Shown here: piece by piece, positions 1-6,138 of the stretch
How positions within the stretch are numbered: the first letter of the stretch is position 1
Layout: each line of letters begins with the position of its first letter
Source of the DNA: Lustribacter sp049512335
GTDB lineage: Bacteria > Vulcanimicrobiota > Vulcanimicrobiia > Vulcanimicrobiales > Vulcanimicrobiaceae
Length of the DNA stretch: 6,998 bases
Assembly (NCBI GenBank): GCA_049512335.1
Contig: JBEKXE010000196.1
Span: forward strand, 1 to 6,998
Reading direction: 5' to 3'
Program-made: the position numbers and the translations under genes
Notes under the pieces: model-generated
Databases searched by the model: none
What the model saw: the letters and a program-made list of their open reading frames with translations, nothing else
Told to the model about the DNA's origin: nothing

Positions 1-60
1 CGGTCCGCAGCCGACCAGGCTCGTCGCGCTCAGCGTGGCGACGAACAGCCGCCGTTTCAT
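1..60 (-). CDS. N-terminus of an exported lipoprotein or Tat substrate, likely the redox partner of the adjacent cytochrome b (partial)
   Basis: Only the first 20 codons are in the window; the gene runs off the left edge. The start ATG (60-58) overlaps the TGA of the cytochrome b gene (59-57), a four-base ATGA junction that implies co-transcription and translational coupling. A GGGG run about nine bases upstream could act as ribosome binding site. The peptide begins MKRRLFVATL, then a short apolar stretch and LVGC at residues 15-18. This reads as a lipoprotein signal with a lipobox (cleavage before Cys18), and the paired arginines followed by LF also resemble a Tat signal. Cytochrome b proteins of this kind are often encoded next to a periplasmic molybdopterin-dependent oxidoreductase with such a leader. 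That identity is inference from context, since no catalytic domain is visible. Confidence 0.6.
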   Translation of the reverse strand, partial: MKRRLFVATLSATSLVGCGP

Positions 61-884
61 ACGCCTACCCCGTCATGTTCCTTCAGCCGGTACCAGCCGG
101 TAATCATCGACTTGATGTTGTTCCAGGCGCCGGTCGAGAACACCAGCACCATGTGCGTGCAGAAGTAGCCGATCAGCAACACCATCAGCGTGAAGTGCCA
201 CGTCCGGGCGAATTGCCGGCCGCCCAGCAGCCACGTCAACGGCCCCGCGATCGCATCGACCCCCGGCGAAAGCGCCAGGCCTGTCAAAATGATCAGCGGT
301 AGGAAGACGAACAGCACGACGGTGTAGGCCGCCTTCTGCAACGGGTTGTAGGTTCCGTGCGGCGGCGGATCTTTGCGCAGTCGCAAATAGTAGAGCTGCA
401 TCGGCAAAAGCTTGGGAATGTCTGAAGGCCGCAAGATCAGCTCGCGCAAGTCCTTGCGCACCGCTCCGACCACGATGTAGACGACGATCGAGAGCACGAG
501 CACCCAGCCGAAGAAGAAATGCCAGACGCGGCCGGCCGCCAGGTCTTGCGAGCCGGGCAGCGTGACCGCGGCGGGAAACGCGCGCTCGGCTTGGCCGCCC
601 GCACCGTCGTCGGTGTACCCGAAAACGTGCGTCGTGATGAACGTGTGCCCGAAGATCGTCGTCGTGCCGACCGTCGAGCCGTCCGCAGCCTGCCGCGCGT
701 CGAACGAGAGGACGCGCCGCGCCGAATCGCTCTTGTCGCTGGCGTCGAGCTGGGGGGACGCGTTGAAGATCTGCAGCCCGCTCATCACGAGCACGAGCAG
801 TGCGAGCGCCCAGAGCCAGTGCGTGACCCGCGCGGTAACCGAGTGCCGGTATACCCGCTGGCCGGCGACGGGTGGCTCTGTCAT
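57..884 (-). CDS. Cytochrome b561/b6-type membrane protein (di-haem electron-transfer subunit)
   Basis: A 275-residue integral membrane protein, probably the haem-b subunit that passes electrons between the quinone pool and a periplasmic partner enzyme. Four hydrophobic segments are visible at about residues 23-40, 120-141, 186-206 and 226-250. Histidines that could ligate haem sit in or beside them: H14 and H22 (YRHSVTARVTHWLW), H122 (GRVWHFFFGW), H230 (RTWHF) and H244 (CTHMV). This matches the pattern of the Ni,Fe-hydrogenase/formate dehydrogenase/b561-like cytochrome family. Between helices 1 and 2 lies a long soluble loop (about residues 41-118), larger than in minimal family members and presumably periplasmic. 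The start ATG (884-882) puts YRHSVTARVTHW close to the N-terminus, as usual. No clear Shine-Dalgarno precedes it. The downstream gene starts within its stop codon. Fold assignment is firm; the partner and substrate are not known. Confidence 0.85.
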   Translation of the reverse strand: MTEPPVAGQRVYRHSVTARVTHWLWALALLVLVMSGLQIFNASPQLDASDKSDSARRVLSFDARQAADGSTVGTTTIFGHTFITTHVFGYTDDGAGGQAERAFPAAVTLPGSQDLAAGRVWHFFFGWVLVLSIVVYIVVGAVRKDLRELILRPSDIPKLLPMQLYYLRLRKDPPPHGTYNPLQKAAYTVVLFVFLPLIILTGLALSPGVDAIAGPLTWLLGGRQFARTWHFTLMVLLIGYFCTHMVLVFSTGAWNNIKSMITGWYRLKEHDGVGV

Positions 885-941
885 GCTGGAGATGATACCA
901 CGCGCGGGAACACCTCAGGGTAAGGGGCCTTACGGCGCGCC
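885..941. promoter_or_regulatory. Divergent intergenic region between the cytochrome b gene and the leucine-catabolic operon
   Basis: These 57 bp separate two divergently read genes and must hold the start signals for both unless transcripts come from within coding DNA. Toward the left, the minus strand reads TGG then TATCAT (900-892), one mismatch from an extended -10 element (TGn TATAAT). No convincing -35 lies about 17 bases upstream. Initiation from it would fall around 885, giving an almost leaderless cytochrome b mRNA, which would fit that gene's lack of a Shine-Dalgarno. Toward the right, AAGGGG at 922-927 is the only ribosome-binding candidate for the GTG at 942, 14 bases downstream, which is a long spacing. 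No clear operator palindrome is seen. Confidence 0.35.
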
Positions 942-1742
942 GTGGAAGCCGCCGCGGTGATCGACAATTTGGTGCGGGTCGAACGGAACGGCACGCGGGT
1001 ACGCGTGACGATGAACCGGCCCGACGTCCGCAATGCCTTCAATGCCGAGCTGATCGCCGCGCTGCACGACGTTTTCGTCGCTCTGAGCAGCGACGACGGG
1101 GTTCGCTCGATCGTGCTTGCCGGCGAGGGCAAAACCTTCAGCGGCGGTGCCGACATCGCATGGATGCGCGCCGCGCTCGACCTGCCGGAAGCCGAAAACG
1201 TGCGCGACGCGGAGGCCATGGCCGCCATGCTGATCGCGATCGACCGCTGCCCGAAGCCCGTCATCGCGCGCGTGCAGGGCGCGGCGCTCGGCGGCGGCTG
1301 CGGTTTGATCGCCGCAGCCGATATCGTCGTCGCGGCGAGCGATGCGGTCTTCGGCTTCACCGAGGTGAAGCTCGGCATCATACCGGCGGTGATCTCGCCC
1401 TTCGTTCTCCCGAAGATCGGCGCATCGGCGGCCCGCGCGCTGTTCGTCACCGGCGAGCGTTTCGATGCCGCCCGCGCGCAACAGATCGGCCTCGTGCACT
1501 ACGTCGTTCCAGCCGACAAGCTCGACGATCGCATCGACCTCATTCTCGACGAGTTTCGTACGGCCGCTCCCAGCGCGATTGCCGCAGCCAAAGCGCTCGT
1601 GCGTGACGTCATCGCGGCAACGCCCGACGAAGCTACCGCCCTCACTGCGCGCGCTATCGCCAAGCAGCGCGTTTCACCGCAAGGTCAAGAAGGCTTGCGC
1701 GCGTTTCTCGAACGCCGGGCGGCGGGCTGGCACGATCGGTGA
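942..1742 (+). CDS. liuC: Enoyl-CoA hydratase/isomerase family protein, probable 3-methylglutaconyl-CoA hydratase (LiuC-like)
   Basis: A 266-residue crotonase-fold protein of normal family length. It probably hydrates 3-methylglutaconyl-CoA to HMG-CoA in the cytosol, the step between the carboxylase and lyase encoded downstream. Visible signatures are MNRPDVRNAFN (24-34), the first oxyanion-hole loop FSGGAD (66-71), the second GAALGGGCGL (113-122), and the FTEVKLGIIPAVISPF block (139-154) whose E141 aligns with the second catalytic glutamate of crotonases. The position of the first catalytic glutamate (rat Glu144, in GGGCEL) is glycine here (G121), a state I associate with bacterial LiuC-like proteins. 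The GTG at 942 is chosen because AAGGGG lies 14 bases upstream; a GTG at 957 is possible and costs only five residues. The stop overlaps the next start (GTGA, 1739-1742). Family is certain; the specific substrate rests on operon context, and a generic enoyl-CoA hydratase is the alternative. Confidence 0.85.
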   Translation: MEAAAVIDNLVRVERNGTRVRVTMNRPDVRNAFNAELIAALHDVFVALSSDDGVRSIVLAGEGKTFSGGADIAWMRAALDLPEAENVRDAEAMAAMLIAIDRCPKPVIARVQGAALGGGCGLIAAADIVVAASDAVFGFTEVKLGIIPAVISPFVLPKIGASAARALFVTGERFDAARAQQIGLVHYVVPADKLDDRIDLILDEFRTAAPSAIAAAKALVRDVIAATPDEATALTARAIAKQRVSPQGQEGLRAFLERRAAGWHDR

Positions 1743-3592
1743 TCCGGCGGCTGCTCGTCGCCAATCGCGGTGAGATCGCGATCCGTATCGCGCGCGGCGC
1801 GCGCGAGCTGGGCATCGCGCCGGTCGGCGTGTACTCCGATGCCGACGCGAACGCGCTCTTTCGCGAGGCGCTCGACGCGAGCGTGCGGATCGGGCCCGGA
1901 CCGGCCGCGGAGTCGTACCTCGACGGCGCGGCGATCGTCGCCGCCGCGCGCACGCTCGGCGCCGACACGCTGCATCCGGGCTACGGCTTTCTCTCCGAAC
2001 GCGCACCGTTCGCGCAAGCGGTGCTCGACGCCGGCCTGATCTTCGTCGGCCCGACTCCGGCGGCCATCGCCGCGATAGGTTCGAAAAGCGAAGCCAAACG
2101 GCGCGTGCGCGCGGCCGGCGTGCCGGTGGTCGGCGGCTACGACGGCGACGACCAAGACGACGCCGTGCTGCGGCGTGAAGCCGCGGCGCTCGGCACGCCG
2201 CTGGTGATCAAGGCCGTTGCCGGCGGCGGCGGCCGCGGCATGCGCGTGGTCGACGATCTCGCGTCGTTCGATGACGCGCTCGCATCGGCGCGGCGCGAAG
2301 CGCGCGCGGCGTTCGGCGACGACGCCGTGCTGCTCGAACGCTACCTGCACCACCCGCGGCACATCGAGTTCCAAATCCTCGCCGACGCGCACGGCGGGAT
2401 CGTGCACCTCGGCGAACGTGACTGCTCGATCCAGCGCCGGCACCAGAAAGTCGTTGAGGAAGCACCCTCGCCCGCGCTCGACCCCGCGCTGCGCGCGCGC
2501 ATGGGCGAAGCCGCGGTCACCGCGGCGCGCAGCGTCGGTTACACCAACGCCGGCACGGTCGAGTTTCTGCTCGCCGAGGACGGCACGTTTGCCTTTCTCG
2601 AGATGAATGCGCGGCTGCAGGTCGAGCATCCGGTGACGGAGCTCGTGTACGGCGTCGATCTCGTGCACGAGCAGTTGCGCATCGCGAACGGCGAACCGCT
2701 GCGCTTCGCGCAAGACGCCGTCGCGCCGCGCGGCTGGGCGATCGAGGTGCGGCTCAACGCGGAAGATCCCGCGCGCGACTTCGCACCGCAAGCCGGAACC
2801 ATCGCGACGTTCGAGGTGCTGCGCGCTCCCGGCGTGCGGCTCGACGCGGGCGTGCGCGCGGGCAGCGAGGTGCCGGTCTTCTACGATTCGCTCTTGGCCA
2901 AGATCATCGTCGGCGCCGAAGACCGGCCCAGCGCGATCGCGCGCCTGCGGGCGACGCTCGATGCGACCCGCATCTCCGGCATCGCGACGAACCTGCCGTT
3001 GTTGCGCGCGATCGCCGCCGACGACGCGTTTGCCGCCGGCGAGGCGACGACGAGCTACCTCGACGAGCGCGGCGCAACGCTGGCCGCGCACGCCGCGCGC
3101 CGTTCGGCCGGCGCGTTGCTCGCGGCCGCCGGTGCGCTGCTGCGTTCCGGCTACGGCTGGCGGCCGGGCGGCATCGGCATCCCGCTCGTCCTCGAGCACG
3201 AGGGCGAGCGCGTGCAGCTCATCGCCGATCGCACGGCCGGCGGTTGGCACGTGCGCGGCGACCTCGAGGGCGACGTCCCGCACGACGGGCCGTCCGCGCC
3301 CCTCGACGGCAGCGGTGTGAGCGTCGTCCCACCGCCGGACGCGAACGCCGGCGCCGCGACTGCGGCGTACGGCAGCGGAAGTGTGAGCGCGCCGATGCCG
3401 GGGAAGATCGTCTCGGTAGCCGTGCAGGCAGGCAACAGCGTAAGCCTGCACGACCTGCTCGTCGTACTGGAGGCGATGAAGATGGAACACCGCATCGAGG
3501 CGCCGATCACCGGGACGGTCAGCGCGGTGCATGTGGCGCCGGGCGATCTCGTCCCGGCGGGAGCAGCGCTGGTCACGATCGGCCCTGAATGA
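1739..3592 (+). CDS. liuD: Acyl-CoA carboxylase biotin-carboxylase/biotin-carrier subunit, probable 3-methylcrotonyl-CoA carboxylase alpha subunit
   Basis: A 617-residue ATP- and biotin-dependent subunit that carboxylates its own biotin with bicarbonate and hands the carboxyl group to a separate carboxyltransferase subunit. The biotin carboxylase part spans about 1-445. It keeps the residues known from E. coli AccC: K116, K158, the glycine loop GGGGRGM (162-168), H208, H235 and K237, E275, E288, N290, R292, Q294, V295, E296 (EMNARLQVEHPVTE) and R338. A short linker (about 446-545) with a stretch rich in proline and alanine follows. The biotinyl domain lies at about 547-615, with EAMKMEH and target lysine K581 (codon 3479-3481). 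It is somewhat shorter than typical MccA (about 650-670), mainly in the linker. Start GTG 1739 overlaps the previous stop, and its stop overlaps the next ATG. Location between LiuC-like and HMG-CoA lyase genes favours 3-methylcrotonyl-CoA. Propionyl- or geranyl-CoA carboxylase subunits look alike, so substrate is inferred. No carboxyltransferase gene is present in the window. Confidence 0.9.
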   Translation: MIRRLLVANRGEIAIRIARGARELGIAPVGVYSDADANALFREALDASVRIGPGPAAESYLDGAAIVAAARTLGADTLHPGYGFLSERAPFAQAVLDAGLIFVGPTPAAIAAIGSKSEAKRRVRAAGVPVVGGYDGDDQDDAVLRREAAALGTPLVIKAVAGGGGRGMRVVDDLASFDDALASARREARAAFGDDAVLLERYLHHPRHIEFQILADAHGGIVHLGERDCSIQRRHQKVVEEAPSPALDPALRARMGEAAVTAARSVGYTNAGTVEFLLAEDGTFAFLEMNARLQVEHPVTELVYGVDLVHEQLRIANGEPLRFAQDAVAPRGWAIEVRLNAEDPARDFAPQAGTIATFEVLRAPGVRLDAGVRAGSEVPVFYDSLLAKIIVGAEDRPSAIARLRATLDATRISGIATNLPLLRAIAADDAFAAGEATTSYLDERGATLAAHAARRSAGALLAAAGALLRSGYGWRPGGIGIPLVLEHEGERVQLIADRTAGGWHVRGDLEGDVPHDGPSAPLDGSGVSVVPPPDANAGAATAAYGSGSVSAPMPGKIVSVAVQAGNSVSLHDLLVVLEAMKMEHRIEAPITGTVSAVHVAPGDLVPAGAALVTIGPE

Positions 3593-3977
3593 AGATCGTG
3601 CTGCTGCCGGGCTGGCACGAAAAATCCGACGTCATGCGCACGTTCATCGACGGGCGCAACGGCATCGACGGTCTGGCGGGGCTGAACGAAACGTCCGGCA
3701 CCTGGATCCCGACCGACAACCCGAAGAAGCTGCGCTGGAAGCTCAACCGCCGGCCGTGGACCATCCCCGAGGGCCACCGCACTTGCTCGACTCCGCGACC
3801 CTCGAGCACAATTTGCCCGAAGTGATCATCGCCGACTCGATGGCGAACCATCTGAACCTCGGAGCGGTCTTTGATATCGTCACCTTAGCCGGCAAAGGCT
3901 TTCGGGCCAACGACCGGATCTGGCATCGGGAAGTCGAGCTGATCGCACGCTTCCTCCGCGGAGAAACCATTACGTGA
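3589..3977 (+). pseudogene. Unrecognised operon gene split by a one-base frameshift (hypothetical protein, about 129 residues if repaired)
   Basis: The ATG at 3589 overlaps the carboxylase stop (ATGA), and the TGA at 3975-3977 overlaps the HMG-CoA lyase start (GTGA). These two ends are in different frames: 389 bases, one short of a multiple of three. Codons 3721-3777 in the first frame end in G or C in 19 of 19 cases. After 3777 the first frame degrades (RTCSTPRP, stop at 3823-3825), and the other frame takes over with natural-looking protein (HLLDSATLEHNLPE, 13 of 15 codons ending in G/C). One base therefore appears to be missing near 3775-3782. The repaired product has 63 residues beginning MKIVLLPGWHEK, one uncertain residue, then 65 residues including NHLNLGAVFD and NDRIWHREVELIARFL. 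The start recalls an alpha/beta-hydrolase first strand, and the C-terminal His-containing end could fit such a fold. No GxSxG nucleophile elbow is present, so a hydrolase with its core deleted is only a guess. A sequencing error is an equal alternative to a real mutation. Confidence 0.65.
3960..3963 (+). promoter_or_regulatory. Ribosome binding site (GGAG) for the HMG-CoA lyase gene
   Basis: GGAG ends ten bases before the GTG at 3974 and lies inside the 3' end of the preceding broken gene. It is the best Shine-Dalgarno match seen before any gene in this operon and fixes the GTG as the start. It may let the lyase be translated even when ribosomes drop off the frameshifted gene just upstream. 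Confidence 0.6.
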
Positions 3978-4906
3978 CCAATCCCTACGACTCGTTCCCC
4001 AAACGCGTGACGATCTGCGAGGTCGGTCCGCGCGACGGGCTGCAAAACGAAACGCAGACCGTCGCTGCGGCCGACAAAGTCCGCTACATCGAAATGCTGG
4101 TCGATGCCGGCGTGCCGGCGATCGAAGCGACGTCGTTCGTCAGCCCGGCCGCGGTGCCGCAGTTGGCCGATGCCGACGTGGTGTTTCCGGCGATTCACAA
4201 GCGCGACGGCGTGCGCTACATCGCGCTCGTGCCCAACCAGCGCGGGCTCGACCGGGCGATAGCCGCCGGCGTGCGCGAGATCGCGGTCTTCACCGCCGCC
4301 TCGGATTCGTTCGCGCAGCGCAACATCCGGATGTCGATCGCCGACTCGATCGCCACGTTCCGGATCGTGATCGCGCGCGCGCACGCCGACGGCATCCGGG
4401 TGCGCGCATCGGTCTCGACCGCGTTCGGCTGTCCGTTCGAAGGCATCGTGCCTCCGGAAGCGGTGGTGCGCGTCGCGCAGGCGCTGCTCGAAGCCGGCGC
4501 CGACACGCTCTCGATCGCCGACACGATCGGGGTCGCGACGCCCAACCAAGTGATCGACGTGATCGGCGCGCTGCGGGCAGCCGGAATCGGGCTCGAGCAG
4601 CTCAGCTTGCACTTTCACGATACGCGCGGCACCGCACTCGCGAACATGATGGCCGGTTTGCAAACCGGCGTGGACGAATACGACTCGTCGGCCGGCGGGC
4701 TCGGCGGCTGCCCCTTCGCGCCGGGCGCGACCGGGAACGTCGCGACCGAAGACGTGGTCTACCTCTTGAACGGCATGGGCATCGAAACGGGGATCGACCT
4801 CGCGCGCCTGCGCGACGCGTCGCGCTTCATCGACGGGGTGCTGCACGGCCGCGTCGTCTCGCGCGCGTACCGGGCGCTCGAAGCCGCCGCGACGCGGAGT
4901 GCCTAG
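3974..4906 (+). CDS. mvaB: Hydroxymethylglutaryl-CoA lyase
   Basis: A 310-residue TIM-barrel enzyme of the DRE-TIM (HMGL-like) superfamily that cleaves (S)-HMG-CoA to acetyl-CoA and acetoacetate, the last step of leucine breakdown (LiuE in some operons). Active-site residues known from human HMGCL are all present: R20 and D21 in EVGPRDGLQNE, E51 in EATSFVSP, D183 in IADTIG, the metal ligands H213 and H215 in LHFHDTRG, the catalytic cysteine C246 in GGLGGCPFAPGATGN, and metal ligand N255. Length is normal for a bacterial enzyme without a transit peptide. The intact GGCPFAPGATGN loop separates it from isopropylmalate, homocitrate and citramalate synthases. The GTG start is supported by GGAG ten bases upstream and the GTGA overlap with the broken gene before it. 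Its stop lies inside the following glycosyltransferase gene. Confidence 0.95.
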   Translation: MTNPYDSFPKRVTICEVGPRDGLQNETQTVAAADKVRYIEMLVDAGVPAIEATSFVSPAAVPQLADADVVFPAIHKRDGVRYIALVPNQRGLDRAIAAGVREIAVFTAASDSFAQRNIRMSIADSIATFRIVIARAHADGIRVRASVSTAFGCPFEGIVPPEAVVRVAQALLEAGADTLSIADTIGVATPNQVIDVIGALRAAGIGLEQLSLHFHDTRGTALANMMAGLQTGVDEYDSSAGGLGGCPFAPGATGNVATEDVVYLLNGMGIETGIDLARLRDASRFIDGVLHGRVVSRAYRALEAAATRSA

Positions 4907-6071
4907 CAGCCTGCGCGGTTGCCGGCTCGCCCTGCTCGCGCCGATCGCGTGGCCGGCGCCGCCGCCGGGCTACGGACCGTGGGAACAAGTTTCGTATAAC
5001 ATCGCCGACGGCATGCGCCGCCGCGGGCTCGACCTCACGCTGTTCGCTGCCGGCGACTCGCAGTTTGCCGGACGGCTCGCCAGCGTCGTTCCCGTCGGCA
5101 CGAGCGAAGACCCGACGCTCGACGGAAACGTGTATGGCGCGCTGCACGTCGGCCGCCTGTTCGAACGCGCGAGCGACTTCGACCTGATCCACAACAACTT
5201 CGACTGGCGGCCGCTGACGTACGCGCTCGCGACGCCGGCGCCGCCGATGCTCACGACGATCCACGGCTTCTCATCGCCGCCGATTCTGGCCGCGTACTAC
5301 GCCGGCGCGGCGCGCAGCTTCTACTGCTCGATCAGCGAAGCCGACCGCGATCCCGGCCTCGACTACCTCGCCACCACCTATAACGGCATCGACCCCGGTG
5401 CGTTCACCTTCGTCGACCGCGCCGGCGACTATCTGCTCTTCTTCGCGCGCTTCCATCCCGAAAAAGGCGCGCATCTGGCGATCGAGATCGCGCGCCGCGC
5501 GGGCGTGCGGCTGAAGATGGCCGGCATCCCGCACGACGAGGCGTACTTTCGCGAGCTGATCGAGCCGCGCATCGACGGCGATGCGGTGCAGTTCCTCGGC
5601 CACGTGCGCGGCGCGCAGCGCGACGAACTGCTCGGCGGTGCGCTGGCCCTCGTGCACATGACCACGCGTCCCGAACGCTTCGGCCTCACGCTGATCGAAG
5701 CGATGGCCACCGGCACGCCGGTGCTCGGCGCAGCGATGGGCTCGGTGCCCGAGATCGTCGTTGACGGCGTCACCGGCTTCACGTGCGCGAGCGTCGACGA
5801 CGCCGTCGCCCGCGTTCCCCAACTTGCAGCCTTATCGCGCACCGCGTGCCGCGAGCGCGTCGTCACCACGTTCTCAACCGAACGCATGGTCGACCGCTAC
5901 GTCGACGCCTACACCACCGCGCTGGAGTTGCGAACCCCGCCGCCACCCACACCCGAACGCCTAGCCGCGCGCAACCACGATTGGTGGGATCGCCCGATGG
6001 CCTACACCGACAACCCACCCCACGCCACTACCCAAACCTACGACCTACACATCCGTCCGCCCTCAGCGTAG
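4899..6071 (+). CDS. Glycosyltransferase family 4 (GT-B fold) protein
   Basis: A 390-residue cytosolic retaining glycosyltransferase that would move a sugar from a nucleotide-sugar donor to an unknown acceptor. The N-terminal Rossmann half begins LALLAPIAWPAPPPGYGPWEQV (in 10-31), with the loop that usually follows the first strand in GT4 enzymes. The C-terminal half has the donor-site pieces FFARFHPEKG (181-190, with R184 and K189 at the usual phosphate-binding positions) and the EX7E pair E259 and E267 in PERFGLTLIEAMATGTPV, then GSVPEIVVDGVTGF. Residues from about 345 form an unusual tail rich in proline, histidine and tryptophan (NHDWWDRPMAYT) with no family counterpart I recognise. The GTG start gives an eight-base overlap with HMG-CoA lyase; CGGAG lies immediately before it, too close to be a good Shine-Dalgarno, so translation probably depends on coupling. 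Its role in a leucine operon is not obvious; it may be a passenger making a cell-envelope glycan. Confidence 0.85.
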   Translation: MPSSLRGCRLALLAPIAWPAPPPGYGPWEQVSYNIADGMRRRGLDLTLFAAGDSQFAGRLASVVPVGTSEDPTLDGNVYGALHVGRLFERASDFDLIHNNFDWRPLTYALATPAPPMLTTIHGFSSPPILAAYYAGAARSFYCSISEADRDPGLDYLATTYNGIDPGAFTFVDRAGDYLLFFARFHPEKGAHLAIEIARRAGVRLKMAGIPHDEAYFRELIEPRIDGDAVQFLGHVRGAQRDELLGGALALVHMTTRPERFGLTLIEAMATGTPVLGAAMGSVPEIVVDGVTGFTCASVDDAVARVPQLAALSRTACRERVVTTFSTERMVDRYVDAYTTALELRTPPPPTPERLAARNHDWWDRPMAYTDNPPHATTQTYDLHIRPPSA

Positions 6072-6073
6072 CG

Positions 6074-6126
6074 CCCCCGCACAACAGCAGCGCGTCCCCC
6101 CGCACAACAGCAGCGCGTCCCCCCGC
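6074..6126. repeat. Tandem repeat, 23-bp unit, about 2.3 copies
   Basis: Two identical 23-bp copies lie at 6074-6096 and 6097-6119. Each is a run of five C, then GCACAACAGCAGCGCG, then TC. A third copy begins at 6120 (CCCCCGC) and diverges after 6126. The block starts three bases after the glycosyltransferase stop and ends just before the insertion-sequence side. I see no hairpin able to act as a terminator, and two direct copies without spacers do not make a CRISPR array. Confidence 0.9.
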
Positions 6127-6138
6127 TGTCATCCCGAG
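6126..6138. repeat. Possible remnant of a dispersed intergenic repeat (CTGTCATCCCGAG)
   Basis: CTGTCATCCCGAG resembles one arm of a short repeat found scattered between genes in many high-GC bacteria, usually continuing into a GCGTAGCGAAG-like arm. Here the expected continuation is absent and sequence leading to the IS110-type gene begins instead. Identification rests on memory of that motif, not on a second copy in this window. Confidence 0.3.

Noticed and set aside
881..1499. Two overlapping minus-strand open frames of 189 codons opposite the hydratase gene
   Set aside because: Both lie over a gene with clear crotonase motifs, and neither translation resembles a known protein.
1685..3532. 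A 615-codon open frame on the minus strand opposite the carboxylase gene
   Set aside because: Its product is a low-complexity Arg/Ala/His-rich chain with no recognisable domain. The opposite strand carries every catalytic residue of biotin carboxylase. Long antisense frames are common in GC-rich genes.
3765..3790. Programmed -1 ribosomal frameshift site
   Set aside because: No in-frame X XXY YYZ heptamer and no obvious downstream hairpin; a lost base explains the frame change more simply.
3743..4846. A 367-codon open frame on the minus strand opposite HMG-CoA lyase
   Set aside because: Same shadow effect: an Arg/His/Asp-rich translation with no motif, lying over a fully conserved lyase gene.
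6074..6126. CRISPR array
   Set aside because: The 23-bp units are directly adjacent with no spacers, only about 2.3 copies exist, and no cas gene is present.
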